Shown: piece by piece, positions 53,101-61,800 of the stretch | Layout: each line of letters opens with the position of its first letter | How positions within the stretch are numbered: the first letter of the stretch is position 1 | Assembly (NCBI GenBank): GCA_900546845.1 | Contig: UREK01000011.1 | Coordinates: 8,911 to 72,910 of the forward strand | Direction: 5' to 3' | Source: an uncultured Eubacteriales bacterium | GTDB taxonomy: Bacteria; Bacillota; Clostridia; Christensenellales; CAG-138 | Length of the DNA: 64,000 nucleotides | Notes under the pieces: model-generated | What the model saw: only the letters and a program-made list of their open reading frames with translations | What the model was told of the DNA's origin: nothing | Database searches by the model: none | Made by a program: the position numbers and the translations under genes

Positions 53101-53640
53101 TTACTTACCGGTCTTACCAACCTTGCGGCGTACGGTTTCGTAGTCATACTTGATGCCCTTGCCCTTGTAGGGTTCCGGCTCGCGCCACTTGCGAATATCC
53201 GCCGCCACCTGGCCGACCTGCTGCTTGCTGATGCCCTTGACGATGATCCGGTTCGGCGCGGGGCATTCAAAGCTGATGCCAGCCGGCGGGTCGATCTCGA
53301 CGGGGTGGGAATAGCCCAGGTTCATCACAAGTTTGGCGCCCTGCATCTGGGCACGGTAACCGACGCCGTTGATCTCGAGGTTCTTCGAGAAGCCTTCGGT
53401 CACGCCAACGACCATGTTGTGAATGAGGGAGCGGGTGAGGCCGTGCAGGGAACGGTGCTCCTTGGAGTCGCTCGGGCGCTTAACGGTCAGGACGCCGTTT
53501 TCCTCGGAAAGTTCCATTGCGGGAGAGATCTTCTCCGTCAGCGTGCCCTTGGGGCCCTTTACAGTTACGGTGTTGCCGTCACCGACCGTGATTGTCACTC
53601 CGCCTGGAACCGTGATCGGAAGTTTTCCGATTCGTGACAT
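53101..53640 (-). CDS. rplF: 50S ribosomal protein L6
   Basis: 179 residues, start MSRIGKLPITVPGGVTI, end KGIKYDYETVRRKVGKTGK. Two related beta-alpha domains near the factor-binding centre. GGAGG precedes the ATG. Confidence 0.98.
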   Translation of the reverse strand: MSRIGKLPITVPGGVTITVGDGNTVTVKGPKGTLTEKISPAMELSEENGVLTVKRPSDSKEHRSLHGLTRSLIHNMVVGVTEGFSKNLEINGVGYRAQMQGAKLVMNLGYSHPVEIDPPAGISFECPAPNRIIVKGISKQQVGQVAADIRKWREPEPYKGKGIKYDYETVRRKVGKTGK

Positions 53641-53677
53641 GTGTTACACCTCCAAATTCGTGTTGGTTGTTTTTCTG

Positions 53678-54079
53678 TTACCAAATGTAAGCGAGCACTT
53701 CGCCGCCTACGCCGAGCTTGCGGGCTTCGCGGTCCGTCATCATGCCACGGGAGGTGGAGATGATAGCGACGCCGAGGCCGTTGAGCACCTTGGGGATCTG
53801 ATCCTTGCGGGCGTAAACGCGCAGGCCGGGCTTGCTGATGCGCTTGAGGCCGGTGATGGCCTTCTGCTTGTTGGGGCCGTACTTCAGGTCGATGTGGATA
53901 TACTTGGCCACGCCGTCCTCGCGGAGGTCGTACCCCTTGATGTAGCCTTCCTGAAGCAGGATCTCCGCGATCGCCTTCTTGACGGTGGACGCGGGGACAA
54001 GCACGTCGTTGTGCTTCGCAGTGAGCGCATTGCGGATACGGGTGAGCATATCAGCGATGGGATCGGTAATGACTGCCAT
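53678..54079 (-). CDS. rpsH: 30S ribosomal protein S8
   Basis: 133 residues from the ATG at 54079 (AGGAGG upstream); an upstream open frame lies in rpsN. DPIADMLTRIRNALTAKHN at the start and GVAIISTSRGMMTDREARK-type end. Binds 16S helix 21; in other bacteria it can repress the spc operon. Confidence 0.98.
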   Translation of the reverse strand: MAVITDPIADMLTRIRNALTAKHNDVLVPASTVKKAIAEILLQEGYIKGYDLREDGVAKYIHIDLKYGPNKQKAITGLKRISKPGLRVYARKDQIPKVLNGLGVAIISTSRGMMTDREARKLGVGGEVLAYIW

Positions 54080-54104
54080 TTTGTTTCTCCTCCTTTCGCT
54101 ATGC

Positions 54105-54290
54105 TTACCAGCTTGCCTTGCGCACGCCGGGGATCTCGCCCTTGTACGCGAGCTCGCGGAAGCAGATGCGGCAGATGCCGTACTTGCGCAGCACGGAGTG
54201 CGGGCGGCCGCAGATGCGGCAGCGGGTATACGCACGGGTGGAATACTTCGCAGGGCGGGCCTGCCTGATTTTCATACTGGTTTTTGCCAC
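54105..54290 (-). CDS. rpsN: 30S ribosomal protein S14, type Z
   Basis: 61 residues, the short zinc form: CRICGRPH and CRICFRELA provide four cysteines (positions 24-43). Adjacent L24, L36 and S4 are also zinc-binding, indicating zinc-replete ribosomes as default. Confidence 0.97.
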   Translation of the reverse strand: MAKTSMKIRQARPAKYSTRAYTRCRICGRPHSVLRKYGICRICFRELAYKGEIPGVRKASW

Positions 54291-54305
54291 GGTTGCTTCC
54301 TCCTT

Positions 54306-54926
54306 TTACGCCTGAACAAACGGCATGCCCATCAGCCTGAGCAGCTCTTTGGCTTCTTCGTCGGTCTTGGCCGTCGTCACAAACACGATGTCCATGCCGC
54401 GGATCTTGTCGACGTCGTCATAGTTGATCTCGGGGAAGATCAGCTGCTCCTTGAGGCCCATGGCATAGTTGCCGCGGCCGTCAAAGCTCGTATCGGAGAT
54501 GCCGCGGAAGTCGCGGACGCGGGGCAGCACGATGTTCATGAGCTTGTCGGCGAAGTAATACATCCTGTCGCCGCGCAGCGTGACCTTCGCGCCGATGTTC
54601 ATGCCCTCGCGGACCTTGAAGTTCGCAACGGACTTCTTCGCTTTGGTCACGACGGCCTTCTGGCCGGCGATCTGGCTGAGCTCTTCGAGCGCGCTCTCAA
54701 TGCCCTTCGGGTTGTCCTTCTCGGAGCCAAGGCCCATGTTGAGGACGATCTTTTCGAGCTTGGGAACCTGCATCACGTTTTCATAGCCGAACTTTTCCTT
54801 CAGCTGCGCGATGATCTCTTCGTTGTACTTCACCCTGAGGCGGGCGGCCTCGGTGAACGGCTTGGCTTCCGCCGCATTCTTTTTCTTCTTGGCGGGCGCC
54901 TGGGAAGCGTTATCTTTCTTAGCCAC
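54306..54926 (-). CDS. rplE: 50S ribosomal protein L5 with N-terminal extension
   Basis: 206 residues, about 25 more than typical. The extra residues are a Lys/Ala-rich N-terminus (MAKKDNASQAPAKKKKNAAE) before the usual RLRVKYNEEI. The core (VLNMGLGSEKDNPKG, GRGNYAMGLKEQLIFPEI) is normal. 5S rRNA-binding protein. The start has GGAGGAA upstream, so the extension seems genuinely translated. Confidence 0.96.
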   Translation of the reverse strand: MAKKDNASQAPAKKKKNAAEAKPFTEAARLRVKYNEEIIAQLKEKFGYENVMQVPKLEKIVLNMGLGSEKDNPKGIESALEELSQIAGQKAVVTKAKKSVANFKVREGMNIGAKVTLRGDRMYYFADKLMNIVLPRVRDFRGISDTSFDGRGNYAMGLKEQLIFPEINYDDVDKIRGMDIVFVTTAKTDEEAKELLRLMGMPFVQA

Positions 54927-54947
54927 TTACGGTTTCCTCCTTCCGCC

Positions 54948-55292
54948 TCAGTCGATATCCTTGCCGCACTTCTTGCAGACGCGGATGTTCTTGTTCTTCT
55001 GCTTACCGTCCTTGGTGGTCACCACTTCGATGCGGTGGCCGACGCGGGTGGCGGTGTTGCACTTGGGGCAGACCAGCATCACGTTGGAGGCATGGATGGT
55101 GCCTTCCTTCTCGATGCGGCCGCCCTGCTCGCCCTGCCTGCGGGGCTTGACGTGGCGGGTGATCATGTTGGCATTCTGGACGATCACGCGCTCTTCCTGC
55201 GGGAACGCGACCATGATCTTGCCCTTCTTGCCCTTATCCTTGCCGGCGATGACGACGACGGTGTCGTCCTTCTTAACGTTGAGCTTTTTCAT
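54948..55292 (-). CDS. rplX: 50S ribosomal protein L24, zinc-ribbon form
   Basis: 114 residues. KOW motif VVVIAGKDKGKKGKIM at the start. The C-terminal half has CPKC and CKKCG pairs, forming a zinc ribbon. Early assembly protein near the peptide exit. Confidence 0.96.
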   Translation of the reverse strand: MKKLNVKKDDTVVVIAGKDKGKKGKIMVAFPQEERVIVQNANMITRHVKPRRQGEQGGRIEKEGTIHASNVMLVCPKCNTATRVGHRIEVVTTKDGKQKNKNIRVCKKCGKDID

Positions 55293-55308
55293 TCTCTCGT
55301 TCCTCCCA

Positions 55309-55677
55309 TCAGAGCACTTCGGGCGCCAGGGACACGATCTTCATGTAATCCTTCGCGCGAAGCTCGCGTGCGACAGGCCCGAAGATACGGGTGCCGCGGG
55401 GCTCTTTCTTATCGTTGATGATGACGGCCGCGTTGTCGTCAAAGCGGATGCTGCTGCCATCGGGGCGCTGCGTCGCCGCAACGGTGCGGACGACAACTGC
55501 CCTCACGACATCCTTCTTCTTCACGGCGCCGCCGGGAGAAGCAGACTTGACGGATGCGACGATTACGTCGCCGATGCTCGCGCTCTTGCGGTACGAACCA
55601 CCCAGCACGCGGATGCACATGATCTCTTTCGCGCCGCTGTTGTCCGCAACCTTCAATCTGGTTTGTGGCTGAATCAT
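55309..55677 (-). CDS. rplN: 50S ribosomal protein L14
   Basis: 122 residues, start MIQPQTRLKVADNSGAKEI, end FMKIVSLAPEVL-like (DYMKIVSLAPEVL). Forms an inter-subunit bridge. Standard position between rpsQ and rplX. Confidence 0.98.
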   Translation of the reverse strand: MIQPQTRLKVADNSGAKEIMCIRVLGGSYRKSASIGDVIVASVKSASPGGAVKKKDVVRAVVVRTVAATQRPDGSSIRFDDNAAVIINDKKEPRGTRIFGPVARELRAKDYMKIVSLAPEVL

Positions 55678-55695
55678 TGCTTGCTCCTTTCCGGC

Positions 55696-55956
55696 TTACT
55701 TCGCCTTTTCGACGATCTCAACGAGCCGCCAATGCTTATCCTTGCTGAGCGGGCGGGTCTCCATGATCTTCACGGTGTCGCCGATGCCGCATTCGTTGTT
55801 CTCGTCATGCGCCTTGAACTTGCGGGTGCGGTTGACCATCTTGCCATACAGGGGGTGGCGGACCTTCGTCTTGATGGCGACAACGATCGTCTTATCCATC
55901 TTATCGCTGACGACGACGCCGGTGCGGGTCTTGCGGTAACCTCTAACTTGTTCCAT
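55696..55956 (-). CDS. rpsQ: 30S ribosomal protein S17
   Basis: 86 residues from the ATG at 55956, with AAAGGAG upstream; an in-frame ATG 18 bases earlier is less likely. RKTRTGVVVSDKMDKTIVV and GDTVKIMETRPLSKDKHWRL are typical. Primary 16S rRNA-binding protein. Confidence 0.97.
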   Translation of the reverse strand: MEQVRGYRKTRTGVVVSDKMDKTIVVAIKTKVRHPLYGKMVNRTRKFKAHDENNECGIGDTVKIMETRPLSKDKHWRLVEIVEKAK

Positions 55957-55977
55957 TGGTATGTCTCCTTTCACCCG

Positions 55978-56178
55978 TTACTCGGCTGCCTTGAGCTCGC
56001 GCTCGCACAGGAGCGTCTTGACTCGGGCAACGTCCTTTTTGCATTCGCGGATCCGCTGGGGGTTCGCCAGCTGGCCGGTCGCCAATTGGAAGCGGAGGTT
56101 GAACAGCTCCTCTTTGAGCTCCTTTTCCTTGGCAACGAGCTCCTGGGTGGAAAGTTTCCTCAGTTCATTCGCTTTCAT
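55978..56178 (-). CDS. rpmC: 50S ribosomal protein L29
   Basis: 66 residues; MKANELRKLSTQELVAKEKE, then FNLRFQLATGQL. Sits at the exit tunnel near the trigger factor and SRP docking site. Its ATG overlaps the rplP stop by 4 bases. Confidence 0.97.
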   Translation of the reverse strand: MKANELRKLSTQELVAKEKELKEELFNLRFQLATGQLANPQRIRECKKDVARVKTLLCERELKAAE

Positions 56179-56606
56179 TGCTCTTCGCCTCCTGCCTCAG
56201 TCTCTTTCTTGACGATCTTGCATTTGAGGGGCAGCTTGTGCATGGCAAGCCGGAGCGCCTCGCGCGCGACCGATTCATCCACGCCGGCAATCTCGAACAT
56301 GACTCTGCCCGGCTTGACGACCGCTACCCAATATTCCGGGGAGCCTTTACCGGAACCCATGCGGGTCTCGGCGGGCTTTTCGGTTACGGGCTTGTCGGGG
56401 AAGATCTTGATCCAGACCTTACCGCCGCGCTTGATGTAACGGGTCATTGCGATACGCGCCGCTTCGATCTGGTTGCTGGTGACCCATGCGGGTTCCTGCG
56501 CGACGAGGCCGTATTCGCCGTAATTGATGGTGTTGCCGCGCATGGCCTTGCCGGTCATGCGGCCGCGATGCACTCTCCTGCGCTTTACTCTCTTAGGCAT
56601 CAACAT
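56175..56606 (-). CDS. rplP: 50S ribosomal protein L16
   Basis: 143 residues from the ATG at 56606, giving the usual MLMPKRVKRRRVHRGRMTG; an open frame extends upstream within rpsC. RMGSGKGSPEYWVAVVKPG is canonical. Organises the A-site region of the 50S subunit. Confidence 0.97.
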   Translation of the reverse strand: MLMPKRVKRRRVHRGRMTGKAMRGNTINYGEYGLVAQEPAWVTSNQIEAARIAMTRYIKRGGKVWIKIFPDKPVTEKPAETRMGSGKGSPEYWVAVVKPGRVMFEIAGVDESVAREALRLAMHKLPLKCKIVKKETEAGGEEQ

Positions 56607-56620
56607 GGTTCTTTGCCTCC

Positions 56621-57265
56621 TTACGCTTTCTTCTGTCGGTTGAGCACTTCGCCCTTGTAGATCCACACCTTGATGCCGATGCGGCCATAGGTGGTGTGCG
56701 CTTCCGCGAAACCGTACTCGATGTCGGCGCGCATGGTCTGCAGGGGGATGGAGCCCTCGTGATAGCCCTCGGTGCGCGCGATCTCCGCGCCGCCCAGGCG
56801 GCCGCTGCACATCAGCTTGATGCCCTTTGCGCCGGCCTTCATCGCGCGGCCCATGGACTGCTTCATCGCGCGGCGGAAGGAGATACGCTTTTCGAGCTGT
56901 GCCGCGATGGACTCGGCGACGAGCTGCGCGTTGGCGTCGGGGTTCTTGACCTCCATAATGTTCACGTTCACGGGCTTGCCGATGAGCGCGGTGACATCCG
57001 TCTTGATGGCGTCAACGCCGACGCCGCCCTTGCCGATGAGCACGCCCGGGCGCGCGGTGTGGATGCTGACGGTGACCTTGCCTGCGGCGCGCTCGATGTC
57101 GATCTTGCTCACACCCGCGGCATAGTGGGCCTTCTTCAGGTGCTCCCTGATCTTCTTATCCTCGATCAGGAAATCGGAGAACTCCTTCTTGGAGGCATAC
57201 CAGCGGGTGTTCCAATCCCGGATAACGCCTACGCGGAAGCCATTCGGATTAACTTTTTGTCCCAT
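56621..57265 (-). CDS. rpsC: 30S ribosomal protein S3
   Basis: 214 residues: MGQKVNPNGFRVGVIRDWN start, KH domain with IGKGGVGVD, and the C-terminal half with GRLGGAEIARTE. Forms part of the mRNA entry pore. Twelve bases after rplV. Confidence 0.98.
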   Translation of the reverse strand: MGQKVNPNGFRVGVIRDWNTRWYASKKEFSDFLIEDKKIREHLKKAHYAAGVSKIDIERAAGKVTVSIHTARPGVLIGKGGVGVDAIKTDVTALIGKPVNVNIMEVKNPDANAQLVAESIAAQLEKRISFRRAMKQSMGRAMKAGAKGIKLMCSGRLGGAEIARTEGYHEGSIPLQTMRADIEYGFAEAHTTYGRIGIKVWIYKGEVLNRQKKA

Positions 57266-57277
57266 ACTTTACCTCCC

Positions 57278-57664
57278 TTACTTCGCCTGATCCAGGATGA
57301 TGGTGATGTGGCTCGTGCGCTTGCGGATGCGCGACGCGCGGCCTTGCGCGCGGGGGCGGAACCGTTTGAGCGTGGGGCCCTGGTTTGCGAAGACCTCAGC
57401 CACATACAGCGTGTCGGCGGAAAGATCGAGGTTGTTTTCCGCATTGGCGACGGCGGAATTGAGGAGCTTGAGAACCGGCTCGCTCGCCGCTTTGGGGGTG
57501 TACATCAGGATCGCCTGCGCCTCTTTGACGCTCTTGCCGCGGATCAGGTCGATGACAGCCTTGACCTTGCGGGAAGAAATGCGCACATAACGGGCGATCG
57601 CATGGGGGCGCTTATCGGCGTTGGCCTTGCGCGCCGCGCTCTTTTCTCTGGACCTAGTTGCCAT
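57278..57664 (-). CDS. rplV: 50S ribosomal protein L22
   Basis: 128 residues; the normal ARYVRISSRKVKAVIDLIRG is preceded by about 22 basic residues (MATRSREKSAARKANADKR), a modest N-terminal extension. The tunnel-lining hairpin region RFRPRAQGRASRIRKRTSH is present. Confidence 0.97.
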   Translation of the reverse strand: MATRSREKSAARKANADKRPHAIARYVRISSRKVKAVIDLIRGKSVKEAQAILMYTPKAASEPVLKLLNSAVANAENNLDLSADTLYVAEVFANQGPTLKRFRPRAQGRASRIRKRTSHITIILDQAK

Positions 57665-57681
57665 GATTCGCTTCCTCCTTC

Positions 57682-57963
57682 TTATCTTCCGCCCGAGGAC
57701 TTCTCGGAACCCCTGTGGCCTCGGAAAGTACGGGTGGGTGCGAACTCACCCAGCTTGTGGCCGACCATTTCCTCGGTCACATAGACCGGGACGTGCTTTC
57801 TGCCATCGTGCACGGCGATGGTGTGTCCCACCATGTCGGGGAAGATGGTGGATGCGCGGGACCATGTCTTGACGACGGTCTTCTTGCCGCTCTCGTTCAT
57901 ATCCTGAATGCGTTTGAGCAAACGCTCCTGAACAAACGGGCCTTTCTTGATTGACCTGCTCAT
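57682..57963 (-). CDS. rpsS: 30S ribosomal protein S19
   Basis: 93 residues; MSRSIKKGPFVQERLLKRI, then STIFPDMVGHTIAVHDGRKH. Head-domain protein near the A and P sites. AAAGGAG precedes the ATG. Confidence 0.98.
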   Translation of the reverse strand: MSRSIKKGPFVQERLLKRIQDMNESGKKTVVKTWSRASTIFPDMVGHTIAVHDGRKHVPVYVTEEMVGHKLGEFAPTRTFRGHRGSEKSSGGR

Positions 57964-57983
57964 TGATTGACTCCTTTCGCCTC

Positions 57984-58817
<834 letters not shown>

Positions 58818-58830
58818 GGTCTTCGCCTCC

Positions 58831-59127
58831 TTACTGCGCGATGCTGTCAAAGAACTCGATGCCCTTGGAGTCCTTCTTGAGCTTCACATAAGCCTTCTTG
58901 GTGGAAGCGCGGCGGCCCTGGTGGAGGCCCTGGCGCTTCATCTTGCCCAGGCTGTTGATGGTGTGGACGCTGTCCACCTTCACGCCGAAGATCGCTTCAA
59001 CGGCCTGCTTGATCTCGGTCTTGTTGGCCTTCTTGTCCACGATGAAGGTGTAAACCTTATCGGCAAGATGGTCGTAGCTCTTCTCGGTGAGAACGGGCTT
59101 TAAGATAACGTCATGGGGCGTCTTCAT
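58831..59127 (-). CDS. rplW: 50S ribosomal protein L23
   Basis: 98 residues from the ATG at 59127 (MKTPHDVILKPVLTEKS). Another ATG 9 bases upstream overlaps the rplD stop; GAGGAGG is 12 bases from the chosen ATG and 3 from the other, so the start is not certain. Docking site for trigger factor at the tunnel exit. Confidence 0.95.
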   Translation of the reverse strand: MKTPHDVILKPVLTEKSYDHLADKVYTFIVDKKANKTEIKQAVEAIFGVKVDSVHTINSLGKMKRQGLHQGRRASTKKAYVKLKKDSKGIEFFDSIAQ

Positions 59128-59128
59128 T

Positions 59129-59749
59129 TTATACATACACCTCCTCGATCTTGGCGACCGCGTCCTTGGTGAGGATCAGCGTGTCGTACTTCAGGATTTC
59201 ATACACGTTTAGCGTGCCGACCAACGTGGTCTTTACGCCCGGGATGTTCGCCGCAGCGCGCTCTACGATCTCATCCTTTTCCGGGAGGACGATGAGGGCC
59301 TTCTTGACGTTCATCGCATTGAGAACCTTGACCATTTCCTTGGTCTTCGGGGCGGCGATGTCCAGCGCGTCGTAGACGATGATGTCGCCGTCGTTCACCT
59401 TGGAGGAAAGCGCGCTCTTCATCGCAAGGCGCTTGACCTTCTTGTTGACGCTCTCGCGGTAATCGCGCGGCTTGGGCGCGAACACCACGCCGCCGTGGGT
59501 GAAGAGCGGCGCGCGGTTGCTGCTGTGGCGGGCGCGGCCGGTGCCCTTCTGGCGGTAAATCTTGATGCCGCCGCCGCGCACTTCAGCGCGGGTGAGCGCG
59601 CTCTGCGTGCCCTGGCGCTGGTTGGCAAGGTAGGCCTTTACGACCGCGTGCAGCGCGGAAGCGTTGGGCTCGATGCCGAAGATGCTCTCCTTGAGCTCCA
59701 GCTCGCCGATGCTCTGCCCGGCGATATTATACAATGCTACGTTTGGCAT
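59129..59749 (-). CDS. rplD: 50S ribosomal protein L4
   Basis: 206 residues. The loop reaching the exit tunnel is visible (GGGIKIYRQKGTGRARHSS), followed by GGVVFAPKPRDYRESVNKK. In some bacteria L4 represses its own S10 operon; the structured leader before rpsJ leaves that open here. Confidence 0.97.
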   Translation of the reverse strand: MPNVALYNIAGQSIGELELKESIFGIEPNASALHAVVKAYLANQRQGTQSALTRAEVRGGGIKIYRQKGTGRARHSSNRAPLFTHGGVVFAPKPRDYRESVNKKVKRLAMKSALSSKVNDGDIIVYDALDIAAPKTKEMVKVLNAMNVKKALIVLPEKDEIVERAAANIPGVKTTLVGTLNVYEILKYDTLILTKDAVAKIEEVYV

Positions 59750-59777
59750 TTCACATTCTCCTTTCGCTCGCGGCTCT

Positions 59778-60404
59778 TTACTTCACGGTTTCCTTGACCA
59801 TCAGGAGGCCGCCCTTTGCGCCGGGAAGCGCGCCCTTGATGAGAAGCAGGTTGCGCTCGGCGTCCACGCGCACGACTTCGAGGTTCTGAACCGTTACGCG
59901 CTCATGCCCCATGTGGCCGGGAAGGTGCTTGGTCTTGAAGACCTCGCCAGGGTAGGTGCAGGCGCCCATGGAACCTGCAACGCGGTAGGAATGGGAGCCG
60001 TGAGTCTTGCGGCCACGGGCCTGGTTCCAGCGCTTGATGTTGCCGGCAAAGCCCTTGCCCTTGCTGGTGCCGACCACGTCAACCTTATCGCCGTTCGCAA
60101 AAACATCCGCCGAAATGACCTGGCCGACCTCGTAGGACGCGGTATCATCGAGCTTGAATTCGCGGACGTAGCGGTGCGCGCCGACGCCGGCTTTCTTCAG
60201 GTGGCCCATCTCCGGCTTGGTGACGAGCTTCTCGCGGACGGGCTTGAACGCAACCTGGATCGCTTCGTAGCCGTCATGTTCTGCCGTCTTCTTCTGGACG
60301 ACGGGGCAGGGGCCCGCAAGAACTACGGTGACGGGGATCATGGTGCCGTCCTCGCGGAACATCTGGGTCATGCCCACCTTGGTTCCCAAAATCGCTTTCT
60401 TCAT
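59778..60404 (-). CDS. rplC: 50S ribosomal protein L3
   Basis: 208 residues from the ATG at 60404 (MKKAILGTKVGMTQMFREDG), preferred over an in-frame start 24 bases upstream. GKGFAGNIKRWNQARGRKTHG is the loop that approaches the peptidyl transferase centre. GGAGGTG lies upstream. Confidence 0.97.
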   Translation of the reverse strand: MKKAILGTKVGMTQMFREDGTMIPVTVVLAGPCPVVQKKTAEHDGYEAIQVAFKPVREKLVTKPEMGHLKKAGVGAHRYVREFKLDDTASYEVGQVISADVFANGDKVDVVGTSKGKGFAGNIKRWNQARGRKTHGSHSYRVAGSMGACTYPGEVFKTKHLPGHMGHERVTVQNLEVVRVDAERNLLLIKGALPGAKGGLLMVKETVK

Positions 60405-60424
60405 CTTGATACACCTCCGAATGC

Positions 60425-60733
60425 TCAAAGCTTGATCTCGATGTCGACGCCAGCGGGGAGATCGAGCTTCATCAGCGCGTCCACGGTCTTCGCGGAGGGC
60501 TGGAGGATGTCGATCAGGCGCTTATGCGTGCGCATTTCGAACTGCTCTCGGCTGTCCTTATACTTGTGGGGCGAACGGAGGATCGTGACGATCTCTTTCT
60601 CCGTCGGAAGGGGGATTGGGCCGCTTACGCGCGCGCCCGTCCGCTTGGCCGTGTCGACGATCTTCTCGGCGCTCTGGTCGATCAGGTTGTGCTCGTAGGC
60701 CTTGAGCTTGATGCGGATCTTCTGATTTGCCAT
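60425..60733 (-). CDS. rpsJ: 30S ribosomal protein S10
   Basis: 102 residues; QKIRIKLKAYEHNLIDQSAE start and HKRLIDILQPSAKTVDALMK. First gene of the S10 operon, also a partner of NusB in antitermination. AAAGGAGG precedes the ATG. Confidence 0.98.
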   Translation of the reverse strand: MANQKIRIKLKAYEHNLIDQSAEKIVDTAKRTGARVSGPIPLPTEKEIVTILRSPHKYKDSREQFEMRTHKRLIDILQPSAKTVDALMKLDLPAGVDIEIKL

Positions 60734-60973
60734 ATTATTTCTTTCCTCCTTTTCGTATCGGGGCAGTACACGCAGCCGTGTGTTTCACGTTTGAAACGCT
60801 TCGGCCGGGCGCACCGACGCCCGTTGCCCGTATCGTGGGCACCCCGCGGAAATTACCCGGATGGCAGAACCGGCAACCTCCCGCAAAGGCATTTACCGTT
60901 CTCGCTGCACGCAAAACACACAGGAGTTTTCGCACAACGCTCATATAATACAGGATTCTTCTAGGAAAAGCAA
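60734..60973 (-). promoter_or_regulatory. Promoter and hairpin-rich leader of the S10 operon
   Basis: On the - strand TTGCTT (60968-60973), 17-base spacer, TATTAT (60945-60950). The leader of about 205 bases has three hairpins close to rpsJ: CGGGCG/CGCCCG (60806-60823), GTTTCA/TGAAAC (60782-60797) and ACACG/CGTGT (60768-60781). No short reading frame or T-run is obvious. The stretch 60974-61211 upstream shows no gene. Confidence 0.6.
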
Positions 60974-61211
60974 GCCTTTTTTTAAAGAAATGCGAAAAAA
61001 GTTTTGCAGCACACGCTTCCGCGCGTTTCGCAAAGATATTTTACCGGATTTTCACAGCGCTTGGCAACAGCGCGCCTGGCTTCCTCACGCATATCCGGTG
61101 AGAAAGCCACAAATTACGCACGGCACCTCTAAGTCGTATCATTCCATTGAAAGCCGATAGCTTATTCCGCCTTGAACCAATCCGGCCACCGCTGAGCTGT
61201 GTGCTCCCATA

Positions 61212-61547
61212 TCATGTTTCTTTCCTTAAATGTTCTCGCTTGGTAGTTTTCTGCCATTTGGTATATCTCAAGACTTTAGTATTTGGCCCCATCTCAGCAT
61301 CCGTGTTATTTGCCGCAAAAGCACTTGTTGCCTTATCCTCCTTTTTGCTTGTATTTCTTATTTGTTCCGCTGCCTTCTGATACTGCTTTCTCTTTACCAA
61401 TATGCGATATTCCACATTGTCCGTTTGGCCAAACCGATTCACAGACGGCCATCTTCCCACAACGACTGAATCAACATAGTAATCAATGCCGTTTTCCCGC
61501 AAGACTTCACAAACCGCCATTTGCTCCCGGTGGGAAAAGGTCGTCAA
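61212..61547 (-). CDS. Small hypothetical protein (DUF2007-like pattern)
   Basis: Up to 111 residues from TTG at 61547, or 102 from ATG at 61520 (GGGAG upstream of the latter). The middle (VLRENGIDYYVDSV...VEYRILVKRKQYQKAAEQIRN) recalls small proteins with a DUF2007-like ferredoxin fold; the C-terminus is Lys/Thr-rich. Codon use is more AT-rich than in its neighbours, possibly a sign of transfer or weak selection. The function is unknown and the upstream 61548-61755 region shows no gene. Confidence 0.55.
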   Translation of the reverse strand: MTTFSHREQMAVCEVLRENGIDYYVDSVVVGRWPSVNRFGQTDNVEYRILVKRKQYQKAAEQIRNTSKKEDKATSAFAANNTDAEMGPNTKVLRYTKWQKTTKREHLRKET

Positions 61548-61755
61548 CAGTTCTTTTTATTGAACATCCCGCTCTCCCTACTTAAAAATATTTAAACTGT
61601 TCAGTTGTTCCGCACATTGTTCAGCAGGCTTGTTTTAATATCAACGTATTTTCAACGAATCGTTCCGTTTGATTTAATTTTGGCCCCAATACAACACATT
61701 GGTCAACCGTCTGAAAAATATATTATTTTTCGCCATTCTGCAAAGTCCAATATGC

Positions 61756-61785
61756 AAAAACGCGCCTCCTTTGCGGGGCGCGTTT
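61756..61785 (-). terminator. Intrinsic terminator of the lipoprotein gene
   Basis: AAAACGCGCC...GGGCGCGTTT stem (61757-61784). Read on the - strand it is followed by TTTTTGC; on the + strand a TTTTTTT run lies a few bases further, so it may work both ways. Confidence 0.75.
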
Positions 61786-61800
61786 GCGTGTTTTTTTAAA

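Noticed and set aside
54811..56439. 542-codon + strand open frame across rplX-rplN-rpsQ-rpmC
   Set aside because: Antisense to several canonical ribosomal genes.
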